Shown: in pieces, positions 15,534-22,673 of the stretch | How the letters are laid out: each line of letters begins with the position of its first letter | Position numbering within the stretch: position 1 is the stretch's first letter | Assembly: GCA_029260985.1 (NCBI GenBank) | Contig: JAJDCE010000075.1 | Location: 1-28,026 of the forward strand | Direction of reading: 5' to 3' | Source: Patescibacteria group bacterium | GTDB lineage: Bacteria > Patescibacteriota > Gracilibacteria > UM-FILTER-43-11 | DNA: 28,026 nucleotides | The notes under the pieces: model-generated | Database searches by the model: none | What the model saw: the letters and a program-made list of their open reading frames with translations, nothing else | Told to the model about the DNA's origin: nothing | Position numbers and translations under genes: made by a program

Positions 15534-17093
15534 ATGAGTATATTATACCTTATTATCGGTCTAGTAGCCGGTGGAGGTGGTATCTATTCCTACTTTCATA
15601 TGGAAGGAGGAAAGCGCTTAAAAAAGATACAAGCATCGAATGAAAAAGAGATCGCCAAAATCGAAAAGCATCTCAAAGATCTTGAGCACAAAGCCGCCAC
15701 CTCAGAAACCAAGCTGAAAGAAAAAATTCTTGATGCTAAAAACCAAGCCCTCGACATCATCAACGACGCCAAAAAAGAAGAAGTTGACCGTCGTAAACAA
15801 TTAGAAAAGATTGAACAGCGTCTCATTTCAAAAGAAGATCTGATCGAGAAAAAGATCTCTGAATCTGAAAAAGCCAAAGACGAACTAGTAAAACGAATGG
15901 AGAAGATAAAAATCGATGAAGAAAAGTTAGAAGCCCTTTATCTTAAGCAAGATGAAGCCTTAAAGAAGATCACTAAACTCTCGAAAGAAGAAGCTCAGCA
16001 AATGCTTTTAAATAACATTGAACGTGATTATAAAGATGAAATGACAAAGCATTACAATAAAATGGAAGCTGATGTAAAAGGTGATGCCGATAAAAAAGCC
16101 CGCAACATCATCACTCAAGCCATTCAGAAAATAGCCTCGAACGTTACCTCCGAATCCACCCAAACCCTGGTTCAGCTACCAAGCGATGATATCAAGGGGC
16201 GAGTGATCGGTCGTGAAGGAAGGAATATCAACGCCTTTGAACACCTGACAGGTGTAGATGTGATTGTTGATGACACCCCCGGAGCCATTGTGATTTCCGG
16301 CTTTGATTTAGTCAGACGCTACGTCGCAAAACGCTCTCTTGAAAAATTAATTGAAGATGGACGTATCCACCCAGCCCGAATTGAATCAGTGGTGGAAGAA
16401 ACTAAAGAAGATGTGAGTAAAATGATGGTCGAATTCGGAGAAAAAGCCGTACAGGAAATGGGAATTGTAGGGCTTCACCCGGATCTCATCAAAATCATCG
16501 GACGCCTGCGCTTCCGAACCAGCTATGGCCAAAACGTACTAAAACACAGTATGGAAGTGGGTTACATTTGTGGAGCGATGGGAGCGGAACTTGGCCTGGA
16601 CGCCCAAGTATGTAAAACCGCTGGCTTCCTCCACGATATCGGAAAAGCCGTTGATCATGAAATTGAAGGCTCACATGCTTTGATCGGACGAGACATCCTA
16701 AAAAAATATGGACTTTCCAAAGATGTGATTCACGCCGTTGAATCTCACCACGAAGATGTTCCGATGGAAACACCGGAAGCCATGCTAGTACAGGCAGCCG
16801 ATGCCATCTCTGCCTCAAGACCTGGAGCGAGACGAGAAACTCTGAACACCTACTTAAAACGACTTCAGGAACTCGAAGAATTGGCCAACGACTTTGGAGG
16901 TGTAGATAAAGCCTACGCCATTCAAGCCGGTCGCGAAGTTCGTGTGATGGTAAAGCCAGATCAAATCGATGATCTAGAGGCTAAAAAACTATCTCACGAT
17001 ATCGCCCGAAAGATCGAAGAAGAACTTGCCTATCCAGGCACCATTAAAGTGAGTGTCCTTAGGGAAACAAGAGCCATTGAAGTGGCTAGATAA
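15534..17093 (+). CDS. rny: Ribonuclease Y
   Basis: A 519-residue membrane-anchored endoribonuclease that initiates mRNA decay. Residues 1-20 form the N-terminal transmembrane helix (LYLIIGLVAGGGGIYSYF), and ~25-180 form a long charged coiled coil. A KH domain at about 211-275 has the GxxG-type loop GRVIGREGRNINAFE. The HD phosphohydrolase domain starts about residue 334 with LKHSMEVGYICG and has the metal pair in FLHDIGKAVDHE (about 365), then SHHEDVP and AADAISASRPGARRE. Length matches Bacillus RNase Y. It sits directly after the structured array with its own promoter, and a perfect terminator follows. Confidence 0.97.
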   Translation: MSILYLIIGLVAGGGGIYSYFHMEGGKRLKKIQASNEKEIAKIEKHLKDLEHKAATSETKLKEKILDAKNQALDIINDAKKEEVDRRKQLEKIEQRLISKEDLIEKKISESEKAKDELVKRMEKIKIDEEKLEALYLKQDEALKKITKLSKEEAQQMLLNNIERDYKDEMTKHYNKMEADVKGDADKKARNIITQAIQKIASNVTSESTQTLVQLPSDDIKGRVIGREGRNINAFEHLTGVDVIVDDTPGAIVISGFDLVRRYVAKRSLEKLIEDGRIHPARIESVVEETKEDVSKMMVEFGEKAVQEMGIVGLHPDLIKIIGRLRFRTSYGQNVLKHSMEVGYICGAMGAELGLDAQVCKTAGFLHDIGKAVDHEIEGSHALIGRDILKKYGLSKDVIHAVESHHEDVPMETPEAMLVQAADAISASRPGARRETLNTYLKRLQELEELANDFGGVDKAYAIQAGREVRVMVKPDQIDDLEAKKLSHDIARKIEEELAYPGTIKVSVLRETRAIEVAR

Positions 17094-17105
17094 ACAGATA
17101 CAACA

Positions 17106-17141
17106 AAAAACCTTCTCCCGACATGTCGGGAGAAGGTTTTT
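17106..17141. terminator. Strong intrinsic terminator (rny and convergent gene)
   Basis: A fully palindromic 36-nt sequence: AAAAACCTTCTCCCGACA and its exact complement. Flanked by A5 and T5, it can terminate both rny and the minus-strand DUF3276 gene that ends at 17183. Confidence 0.92.
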
Positions 17142-17182
17142 CAAATATCGAATCAATTTTTAATTCTAAATTATTAATTGAT

Positions 17183-17590
17183 TTAGAATTGCTTCTCTAC
17201 TTCTTGAAGCGCCTCAATGATAGCAGGAACATCTTCCTGATCCATCATGACAGTGCTTTTGCGTCCACGGCTTTTTTCGCTGATTTTAACGAATTTACCG
17301 TTTTTACTCTCTTTCAAATCCACATAAAAAGTTCTGAACTTAGCGTGAATTGTCTTGGAAAACAGCTCTTCTGCAAAGCCACCACCTCCGCCACCACTAT
17401 TTGATTGTGGAGCTCTTGGAGCACTGGCTGCAGGAGGCTCAGATGAAGTCAAGTCATCATCAAACTGATAACCAGCATCTTCTGTACTCTCTTCTGGAGC
17501 CTCCGTAGCCTCAGCAGAGGATGGCTCAGTAGTACTTTCTTCGGTCTTCCCTTCTTCGGTCAAACCTTCGTCTTTAGTTTCTTCTTCCAT
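17183..17590 (-). CDS. DUF3276 / PUR-alpha-like nucleic-acid-binding protein
   Basis: A 135-residue protein. Residues ~1-50 are acidic and low complexity (EEETKDEGLTEEGKTEES), followed by an Ala/Pro patch and a Gly run (NSGGGGGGF). The last ~65 residues (ELFSKTIHAKFRTFYVDLKE, GKFVKISEKSRGRKSTVMMD, VPAIIEALQEVEKQF) match the DUF3276 domain. This is a PUR-repeat fold known from Bacteroidetes and spirochaetes and implicated in single-stranded nucleic acid binding. The acidic tail plus basic PUR domain resembles the layout of small RNA chaperones. It converges with rny through a shared terminator; a link to RNA metabolism is plausible but only contextual. Start ATG at 17590. Confidence 0.82.
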   Translation of the reverse strand: MEEETKDEGLTEEGKTEESTTEPSSAEATEAPEESTEDAGYQFDDDLTSSEPPAASAPRAPQSNSGGGGGGFAEELFSKTIHAKFRTFYVDLKESKNGKFVKISEKSRGRKSTVMMDQEDVPAIIEALQEVEKQF

Positions 17591-17709
17591 TATAAATGGG
17601 GTTAAAATACATTGCCCTGATTATACTAATTTGACTTAAAATAACAATATCAACTAAAGTGCGAATACAAACTAACCAAGACTCGCCAGTCCGTACCGGG
17701 CCGGGCGGG

Positions 17710-17740
17710 CACTCGCACTTGAGACTCGCACTTGAGACTT
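17710..17740. repeat. CACTCG/CACTTGA repeat abutting a start codon
   Basis: CACTCG, CACTTGA, GACTCG, CACTTGA, GACTT run directly into the glycosyltransferase ATG at 17741. Same word family as 3875, 4364 and 6880. Confidence 0.75.
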
Positions 17741-18796
17741 ATGATATATATAGATTCCTCCCGCTACAACAACACCAAGCATCGAACCGGAGTGGAAAAC
17801 TACTCCTTTTTTCTCATTAATGAATTGATTAAACAAAATCCTGATAAAATCACGCTTATCAGTCCCAAAAAAATAAGCCTGAGCATAAAACAAATCACCA
17901 TCCCTTTCCCCAGACTTTGGACTCAAATCAGATTGAGTTTTGAGGTATGGAAAAATAAATCCATCAACAATCTGTTCGTCCCTTCTCATTTAATGCCCAT
18001 CATTCACCCCCAAAGCACTACAATCACCATTCATGATGTGGCTTTTAAGCGTTTTCCAGAAAGCTATGGAAGACTAAGTAGATGGTACTTGAATTGGGGT
18101 GCTAAATTTGCCGTAAAACACGCCAAAAAAATCATCGCCCCCTCCAAAACCACTAAACAGGATTTGATTAAATATTACAAAGCCAAACCAGAAAAGATCA
18201 CTGTAATCCCTTTAGGCTTTGAACCATCAGATCAAAAAGAGCTCCCTGACCGATTATCCCCCCTAACAAGCTATAAGCTAAAAACTAAAAACTATTTTCT
18301 GTACATTGGGCGAATTGAAACCAAAAAGAACATCAAAACCCTCATCAAAGCCTTTAGTTCAATCAAAAACCCGGATATCAAACTCATTCTGGCTGGCAAA
18401 CCCGGAGTGGGCGGAAAAGAAATCCTTAAAACAATCAATGATGATCGAATTGTAGTGACCGGTTATATCAGCGAAGATGAAAAACAAACACTCCTCAATA
18501 ACGCTCTTTGCTTCGTTTTCCCCTCTCTTTTTGAAGGGTTCGGTATTCCGCTTTTAGAAGCCATGGAGGCCAGCTTGCCCATCATCGCCTCTAAGATTCC
18601 CAGCTCAATCGAAGTAGCCGGAAGTAACGCCCTTTATTTCAAACCCCATGACACCAAAACCCTTCAGCATTTGATGGAAGAAATAATCAAAAAGGGGAAT
18701 TTACGAAAATCCATGACTAAGGGCTATCCAGGAATCTTAAAAAAACACTCCTGGGAGATTTGTGCAAAACAAACCTGGGAAATACTCAATAATTAA
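17741..18796 (+). CDS. GT4-family glycosyltransferase
   Basis: A 351-residue GT-B enzyme. I place the start at the ATG at 17741 (MIYIDSSRYNN). An in-frame TTG three codons upstream lies in the repeat CACTTGAGACTT and is less likely. The N-terminal domain has RTGVENYSFFLINEL and the central HDVAFKRFPESYG. The C-terminal nucleotide-sugar domain begins YFLYIGRIETKKNIKTLI and ends with FPSLFEGFGIPLLEAM, the E-x7-E motif of GT4 retaining transferases, and GSNALYFKPHD. It probably transfers a sugar in cell-surface glycan synthesis; donor and acceptor are unknown. A 28-nt, four-heptamer tract (18268-18295) is embedded in the interdomain linker. No lipid-carrier or polymerase genes flank it. Confidence 0.9.
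   Translation: MIYIDSSRYNNTKHRTGVENYSFFLINELIKQNPDKITLISPKKISLSIKQITIPFPRLWTQIRLSFEVWKNKSINNLFVPSHLMPIIHPQSTTITIHDVAFKRFPESYGRLSRWYLNWGAKFAVKHAKKIIAPSKTTKQDLIKYYKAKPEKITVIPLGFEPSDQKELPDRLSPLTSYKLKTKNYFLYIGRIETKKNIKTLIKAFSSIKNPDIKLILAGKPGVGGKEILKTINDDRIVVTGYISEDEKQTLLNNALCFVFPSLFEGFGIPLLEAMEASLPIIASKIPSSIEVAGSNALYFKPHDTKTLQHLMEEIIKKGNLRKSMTKGYPGILKKHSWEICAKQTWEILNN
18268..18295 (+). repeat. Four heptamers within the glycosyltransferase gene
   Basis: AAGCTAT, AAGCTAA, AAACTAA, AAACTAT, 28 nt, encoding about SYKLKTKNY just before the conserved YIGR strand. Same 4 x 7 form as intergenic tracts. Confidence 0.72.
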
Positions 18797-18860
18797 GCCA
18801 CAATTGGTCCTTCAATTGGTCCCACAATGGTTATGTTTGACAACTGGATAGAATTATTGT

Positions 18861-18889
18861 TTGACATATAAAAAAATCAATGTTATTAT
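18861..18889 (+). promoter_or_regulatory. Sigma70 promoter with hairpin leader for the lipoprotein gene
   Basis: TTGACA (18861-18866), 17-nt spacer, TATTAT (18884-18889). The leader starts near 18896 and immediately holds a T-loop hairpin, GTGC-TTTTC-GCAC (18897-18909), and a second hairpin closed by CAGAC/GTCTG (18923-18950). Confidence 0.8.
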
Positions 18890-19004
18890 CCCGTTCGTGC
18901 TTTTCGCACTCAGATTCTAATACAGACGTCTGCGCAATGCGGAGTGTCTGATGATCTTTTAAAATTGGCCCTCACTTTTTTACACCGCAGAAAGGAGGTG
19001 GAAC

Positions 19005-19622
19005 ACGCAAACAGCAATAGCAATGTGTTTGGCGGGTTTCGCATTCAGCGGCTGCACAGCCGTCGACGCGACTCCCGCCAACTTCTCAGTAAAAGACGCT
19101 CAGATCCAGGACGGGCTGAGAACAAGCGTCTCCTTGGTATCCCTTGTTTTCCCTTTGGAAGATGGGGTAAAGGATATCAAGGTTAAAAACCTGATCACCG
19201 GAAACAGGATTCCCTCCGAGTTCGCTCGATTGGATAGTGTCATGGTGATAACATTACAGCTCTCGCGCAACGAGCTGTCCAACCCCAGCATTGCCTTAAA
19301 CAGCAATGTCCGGTACAAAGCGCTTCTTACGCCCAGTCACGCCCTCGAAACTTTCGAGGGTTGCGATCTGGACGGTAGCACCACGGTCCTTCGGGATCAT
19401 GGCGCTGAACGAACGCTCGAAGCCGGAGAGACGACTCCTGTAAAGGAATTCAGTCGCCTCTGGGTGGGCAACAAGTTCGTGCGAGCCGCACGTTTCGCAG
19501 TTGTTGGCGACGGCGAGGTAAAAGTGTCGGGTGGGTCGGCCATGCCGATACTCGACAATAGCTTCGTCGCCGTACCAAGCTCAGGTGTAAAAGAAATTTT
19601 GGTCAGCATTGTGGCGCGCTGA
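19005..19622 (+). CDS. GC-rich putative lipoprotein, non-ATG start
   Basis: A ~205-residue exported protein I do not recognise. Its N-terminus reads TQTAIAMCLAGFAFSGC, a hydrophobic stretch ending in a lipobox-like FSGC. The body is mixed beta-like (SVSLVSLVFPLEDGVKDIK, KALLTPSHALETFEGCDLDG, KEILVSIVAR). The start is a problem. The Shine-Dalgarno AGAAAGGAGGTG (18989-19000) matches the 16S tail over 12 nt, and at 6-nt spacing the in-frame codon is ACG (19005). The nearest ATG (19023) is 24 nt away and would leave only eleven residues before the lipobox Cys. I use ACG as the likely start; a mutation from ATG or a sequence error is possible. The reading frame is open upstream to 18963 without ATG/GTG/TTG. 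Composition is much GC-richer than the flanks, and a strong terminator follows, as for other such genes here. Confidence 0.6.
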   Translation, partial: TQTAIAMCLAGFAFSGCTAVDATPANFSVKDAQIQDGLRTSVSLVSLVFPLEDGVKDIKVKNLITGNRIPSEFARLDSVMVITLQLSRNELSNPSIALNSNVRYKALLTPSHALETFEGCDLDGSTTVLRDHGAERTLEAGETTPVKEFSRLWVGNKFVRAARFAVVGDGEVKVSGGSAMPILDNSFVAVPSSGVKEILVSIVAR

Positions 19623-19644
19623 CCGAAGCCATTAAAGGGCCAAA

Positions 19645-19690
19645 GGGGTGGGAAACGGTGCCACAACCGTTTCCCACCCCACTTTTTTAC
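19645..19690 (+). terminator. Strong intrinsic terminator
   Basis: A 15-bp perfect stem (19645-19659 with 19666-19680, GGGGTGGGAAACGGT and its complement), 6-nt loop, then ACTTTTTTAC. It ends the GC-rich lipoprotein gene. Confidence 0.95.
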
Positions 19691-19719
19691 TTGCCTAAAG
19701 AGCTTGTAGGCAGTATAAT
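19691..19719 (+). promoter_or_regulatory. Sigma70-type promoter
   Basis: TTGCCT (19691-19696), 17-nt spacer, perfect TATAAT (19714-19719), about 20 nt before the ATG at 19739. It gives a very short leader. Confidence 0.72.
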
Positions 19720-19738
19720 AAAATCCCAACCAATTCTA

Positions 19739-20008
19739 ATGAGCAAGAATGTAAACACAGTAACGGGACCCTCCGAAACAACCAAAAGGCCATCCCGCCT
19801 CAAGTTCGCATTAGCGCTAGCTGGCGGTCTTTTAGCATACGGAATAGACGGTCATTTATTAAACAAGGTATCAACACAAAATTCTGCTGAAGCAGCCACG
19901 AATATCACCCTTAAAACCCGTGGTTTGTTTAAAGCCAACCTCTACGATAAAAAAGGGCCAAAGGTCCACCAATCAGACGACAATGGCGAAATTCAGCTAA
20001 AAGATTAA
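19739..20008 (+). CDS. Small exported or anchored protein, 89 aa
   Basis: I start at ATG 19739 (MSKNVNTVTGPSETTKRPSR) because an upstream in-frame GTG at 19658 lies inside the preceding terminator and before the promoter at 19691-19719. After a ~20-residue polar N-terminus comes one hydrophobic helix (LKFALALAGGLLAYGI), then ~50 polar residues (NITLKTRGLFKANLYDKKGP). No family recognised. It resembles the next gene in layout: a polar TTGP-containing N-terminus with basic residues before a hydrophobic segment, then a small exported domain mentioning N-G-D/G-E turns. They may be a diverged pair, but similarity is weak. No Shine-Dalgarno. Confidence 0.6.
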   Translation: MSKNVNTVTGPSETTKRPSRLKFALALAGGLLAYGIDGHLLNKVSTQNSAEAATNITLKTRGLFKANLYDKKGPKVHQSDDNGEIQLKD

Positions 20009-20080
20009 AACAAAGGATTCTACAAAATACACACCGTCTCACAAGCTTTTTTCACGCTCTCCTCATATTCACGACAACCC

Positions 20081-20536
20081 ATGGAAAAAGAATCCAAAAC
20101 CACTGGACCTAAAAGGAAGATCAGGGCATTCCCCTGGGTGTTAGCCTTAATTGCTTCAACAGCTCTTTCCGACAATCAAGCAGAAAGTCTTTCCGCAGAA
20201 ACCCTCAAAAAAGCACGTATTCAGTCCGCAAAAACAGTCAAAGAATGTCGAAAATCCAACTGGCTTGGGGAAAGTAGCAGAAAAGCTATTCGATGCCTAC
20301 TCAGCGAAAGCTCACTGAATTTCCAGCGTGCGAACTTAAAAAAAAATAATCGCCCTGTTCAATTCCACCTAACCGGAGAGACTGTCAATCTTGGTAGTGA
20401 AAGTTATAATATTGGCACAACTAAAGAAAATGGCGATGTTCTCTTGTCAAAAAACGGCACTGTATATCTGGTTGCGAACTTAGAAAATACCATCGAAAAT
20501 GTTAAAGCTGTACTGATGGCAAAAAAGGCCGAATAA
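20081..20536 (+). CDS. Hypothetical exported protein, 151 aa
   Basis: The protein starts MEKESKTTGPKRKIRAFPW, then a hydrophobic segment (VLALIASTALS, about residues 20-30) with a plausible signal-peptidase site after 'ALS' or the following Ala residues. The mature part has two Cys (KECRKSN and AIRCLLS) about 15 residues apart that could form a disulfide, and a beta-rich end (VQFHLTGETVNLG, NGDVLLSKNGTVYLVANLE). Not recognised. The gene follows the 89-aa protein at 72 nt on the same strand, probably the same transcript. Start ATG without Shine-Dalgarno. Confidence 0.65.
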   Translation: MEKESKTTGPKRKIRAFPWVLALIASTALSDNQAESLSAETLKKARIQSAKTVKECRKSNWLGESSRKAIRCLLSESSLNFQRANLKKNNRPVQFHLTGETVNLGSESYNIGTTKENGDVLLSKNGTVYLVANLENTIENVKAVLMAKKAE

Positions 20537-20595
20537 TCATCATAGAAAAGTATGCGACACTATTATTTAGACTTAAATCAGATGAATATATTTGC

Positions 20596-20624
20596 TTTAC
20601 AAAATAGTAGAAAGATGTTAAAAT
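20596..20624 (+). promoter_or_regulatory. Sigma70-type promoter of a structured leader
   Basis: TTTACA (20596-20601), 17-nt spacer, TAAAAT (20619-20624). The transcript would start near 20631, over 200 nt before the four-helix-bundle gene. Confidence 0.7.
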
Positions 20625-20630
20625 AAACAT

Positions 20631-20849
20631 CCTTTGATAATAATATGTCAAAGTATTGTCTTGGTTTTCTCTTTTTTTAAGAGTGAAACCGGGCTGTTCA
20701 TTTACAATGAGGCTATTTTTTCACCAGAACAACTTGTATACAATTACAATCGATTAACGATAGATAAACAATAGAGGAAACTATTGAGGCATGATTATAA
20801 ATATGATAAGTTTCACTCTCAATTGGTTTTTTGTATTTAACTAGAAATT
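20631..20849 (+). ncRNA. Structured leader RNA of the four-helix-bundle gene
   Basis: A T-loop hairpin CTCTT-TTTTT-AAGAG (20669-20683) precedes a conserved element containing TCATTTACAATGAGGC (20698-20713, TCAT/ATGA hairpin). A long-range stem pairs GAGTGAAAC (20681-20689) with GTTTCACTC (20810-20818) and excludes the T-loop hairpin, because they share bases 20681-20683. Inside lie ATCG/CGAT and CAATAG/CTATTG hairpins. TTTTTT follows the long stem. The same element occurs at 25434-25477. Confidence 0.6.
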
Positions 20850-21212
20850 ATGCATTTAAATGAACTTAATATATATCGTATTGCAGTCAAACTGAGAAAT
20901 GAAATTCATCAAAAAATGAACTTGATTTCAAATTATCAGCACATTGATGATATCAGGCAAATAAGAAGATCTTCTGCATCAGTTCCGGCCAACATCGCCG
21001 AAGGATTTGGACGACGCTTTTACCCAAAAGACTTTGGCAGATTCCTAGTCATTGCATTGGGATCAAATGAAGAAGGAAAAAGTCATATTGGATCCCTTCA
21101 GAACAATGGTCAAATTTCCAAAGAAGAAGCAGTTTATTTTTCTAAAAATATTAGAGATTTATCTGTCAGAATTTCAAATTTAATTAAAACAAATAAAGAA
21201 AAGTACAAATAA
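20850..21212 (+). CDS. Four-helix-bundle protein (S23/IVP family)
   Basis: A 120-residue protein of the family found in 23S rRNA intervening sequences and as stand-alone genes. Motifs: LNIYRIAVKLRNEI (helix 1), DDIRQIRRSSASVPANIAEGFGRR (the family's most conserved stretch, 'Q-x-R-R-S-x-x-S-V-x-x-N-I-A-E-G'), FGRFLVIALGSNEE, and a C-terminal helix with ISNLIKTNK. Members form pentameric helical bundles; the Avd accessory proteins of diversity-generating retroelements are relatives. No reverse transcriptase or template repeat is in the window, so a DGR is not supported. No rRNA surrounds it. It sits behind a promoter and a ~220-nt structured leader. Function of stand-alone members is unknown. 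Confidence 0.9.
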   Translation: MHLNELNIYRIAVKLRNEIHQKMNLISNYQHIDDIRQIRRSSASVPANIAEGFGRRFYPKDFGRFLVIALGSNEEGKSHIGSLQNNGQISKEEAVYFSKNIRDLSVRISNLIKTNKEKYK

Positions 21213-21265
21213 TAATCACATCTATTGTTGTTTCAATTGTTCCCCCTATAGTTGTTTCAATCGTA

Positions 21266-21271
21266 TATAAT
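21266..21271 (+). promoter_or_regulatory. Possible -10 box for the lipoprotein pair
   Basis: A perfect TATAAT lies 77 nt before the ATG at 21349, but no -35 stands at normal spacing. The leader behind it has hairpins CAAGTA-ATGA-TACTTG and CAGT/ACTG. Confidence 0.35.
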
Positions 21272-21348
21272 TCGTTCTGGTGAACTCAAGTAATGATACT
21301 TGTTTTCAGTCCAAAAACTGCAAGTAAAGGAGCAAAGGAGCTCGATCA

Positions 21349-21948
21349 ATGTTTTCCCTGAGAACCACAGTTGTGCTCGCCGTCCTCATCCTCACCAATA
21401 GCTGCGTCTTCGACAGATCCGGCCTTGGCCTGGGAGATGGGTGGTTGAGCGATTCCAGCTGTGAGACCGGTTCATGCCGGTCGGATGCCCAACCCGACAG
21501 CGCCGTCCCCGACATGCATGCTGACGGGCAACAGCCCGACCAGCAAAGCCCGGATACGCTGGCTCCGGACACCCTGAAGCCAGACACATTCCAACCCGAT
21601 ATCCTGAAACCCGACACCAAGCCACCGTGCTTAGGGCCGGGTTCGGCAGGCAACATCCAGCTGGCCTGCAAAACAGCAGGCAACTGCAAACAGGGTTCCA
21701 CAACCACCGGAACCGTCACCTACAACAAAACTGTGAGTTTCTTCTCCAGTTTCAAGTGGGACAGCGGACAACCGGTTGGTTTCGGCACCCTAACCCCCAG
21801 CAAAAAAGATCCTTTGAACTGTAATGGGACATTGAATCTTAGCTGGAAATTACCCTCGGGTGATCTGACCACAATCACCCTCACCCTCACCTTCACCGGT
21901 GGGGATGGGAAAACTTTTCAAAAGTCGGTCCAAGTGACCACGCAATAG
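21349..21948 (+). CDS. GC-rich lipoprotein with Asp/Pro/Thr repeat linker (paralogue 1)
   Basis: A 199-residue protein. The signal peptide MFSLRTTVVLAVLILTNSC ends in a lipobox, lipid-modified Cys at residue 19. Residues ~50-90 form a linker of 'D-T-x-x-P/D' repeats (SPDTLAPDTLKPDTFQPDIL). The rest is a Cys-containing domain: PPCLGPG, IQLACKTAGNCKQGSTTTGT, DPLNCNGTLNLSWKLPSG and a beta-rich C-terminus. Cys spacing suggests two disulfides. The Shine-Dalgarno AAAGGAG lies 8 nt before ATG. Asp/Pro linkers of this kind are frequent in lipoproteins of Myxococcota and relatives, so transfer from such a source is possible (inference). The next gene, 9 nt downstream, is a clear paralogue. Function unknown; surface location likely. 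Confidence 0.85.
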   Translation: MFSLRTTVVLAVLILTNSCVFDRSGLGLGDGWLSDSSCETGSCRSDAQPDSAVPDMHADGQQPDQQSPDTLAPDTLKPDTFQPDILKPDTKPPCLGPGSAGNIQLACKTAGNCKQGSTTTGTVTYNKTVSFFSSFKWDSGQPVGFGTLTPSKKDPLNCNGTLNLSWKLPSGDLTTITLTLTFTGGDGKTFQKSVQVTTQ

Positions 21949-21957
21949 GAGAAGATT

Positions 21958-22578
21958 ATGAAACACCTGAGTGTGGCAGCGTTGATTGCGCTGATCGCAA
22001 TGGGAGGGTGTCGCTGGATTGCCAGCTACGAAGCGTCGGAGCCCTTCCTCACGGACGGAGCCGACGCAAAGACCGATACCACCCCCGACCTGGGAGTGGA
22101 TTTGGGCACTGACGTCCTGACCGACACTGGCTCGGACGTTCTGCCAGACCAAACACCCGACACCTCGTCGGACACCCTCCCCGACCTCCAGTCGGATACC
22201 ATCCCTCCTGATACCATCACACCCGACACCCAACCCCCGTGTCCGGGCCAGACAAAAGGCGGCCCTATCAAGCTGAGCTGCACCCCCACCTCCGTAGGGA
22301 ACTGCAAAAACGGATCGACCATCACGGTCACCATTCCGTACTCAAATGCGGTGAAGTTCTCGGCTTCGCCCGTACAAACGGGCGGCCAGCCCATTGGCAT
22401 TGGGATTCTCAAGCCCGACAAAGGCCCCCTGACCTGCAATGGGTCACTCGTTCTCAAGTGGACGCTCCCCGGCCAACTCGGCGGGGACACCACCCAGCTT
22501 TACCTCACGGTAACGTTGACCGGCCTCGGCGCCGGCAACACCCACACCGTTGGGGTCAGCGTCATTACTGTCAAATAG
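21958..22578 (+). CDS. GC-rich lipoprotein with Asp/Pro/Thr repeat linker (paralogue 2)
   Basis: A 206-residue lipoprotein, MKHLSVAALIALIAMGGC, with lipobox MGGC and Cys at residue 18. The linker runs DTTPDLGVDLGTDVLTDTG and DTSSDTLPDLQSDTIPPDT. The C-terminal domain matches the previous protein: PPCPGQTKGGPIKLSC, GNCKNGSTITVT, GQPIGIGILKPDKGPLTCNG, LVLKWTLPG. Shared order of Cys, 'N-C-K-x-G-S-T' and 'L-x-C-N-G-x-L-x-L-x-W' shows a tandem duplication, now diverged mainly in the linker. The Shine-Dalgarno AGGAG precedes the ATG by 7 nt. A terminator at 22590 closes this two-gene operon. A 60-nt sample at 22081-22140 has 38 G/C by hand count, against 13 of 60 at 24061-24120. Confidence 0.85.
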   Translation: MKHLSVAALIALIAMGGCRWIASYEASEPFLTDGADAKTDTTPDLGVDLGTDVLTDTGSDVLPDQTPDTSSDTLPDLQSDTIPPDTITPDTQPPCPGQTKGGPIKLSCTPTSVGNCKNGSTITVTIPYSNAVKFSASPVQTGGQPIGIGILKPDKGPLTCNGSLVLKWTLPGQLGGDTTQLYLTVTLTGLGAGNTHTVGVSVITVK

Positions 22579-22589
22579 CCTCATTGAAG

Positions 22590-22617
22590 GCCCCGACTCA
22601 CGTCGGGGCTCTTCTTA
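22590..22617 (+). terminator. Intrinsic terminator of the lipoprotein operon
   Basis: Stem GCCCCGAC (22590-22597) with GTCGGGGC (22602-22609), 4-nt loop, followed by TCTTCTTAA. Confidence 0.82.
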
Positions 22618-22673
22618 ATGTCGTTATGAACACCAATGGTCATCCACTTATCATCATCCTGACCACCCCCTCT

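Noticed and set aside
17123..17404. Plus-strand 93-codon ORF opposite the DUF3276 gene
   Set aside because: It begins in the terminator palindrome and runs antisense to a recognised family.
17732..17740. TTG start of the glycosyltransferase
   Set aside because: The TTG is part of the CACTTGA repeat; ATG at 17741 gives the normal GT4 N-terminus.
18944..19186. 80-codon ORF starting MSDDLLKL
   Set aside because: It overlaps the lipoprotein gene in another frame, has Arg-rich nonsense composition and ignores the strong Shine-Dalgarno at 18989-19000.
19658..19738. GTG start at 19658 for the 89-aa protein
   Set aside because: It lies inside the terminator stem and upstream of the promoter at 19691-19719; ATG at 19739 fits better.
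20850..21212. Diversity-generating retroelement accessory gene (Avd)
   Set aside because: No reverse transcriptase, template repeat or variable repeat was seen, and the sequence matches the general S23 four-helix family.
21306..22493. Opposite-strand ORFs over the two lipoprotein genes
   Set aside because: Low-complexity Ser/Gly/Val translations of the Asp/Pro repeat DNA, with no ribosome-binding sites.
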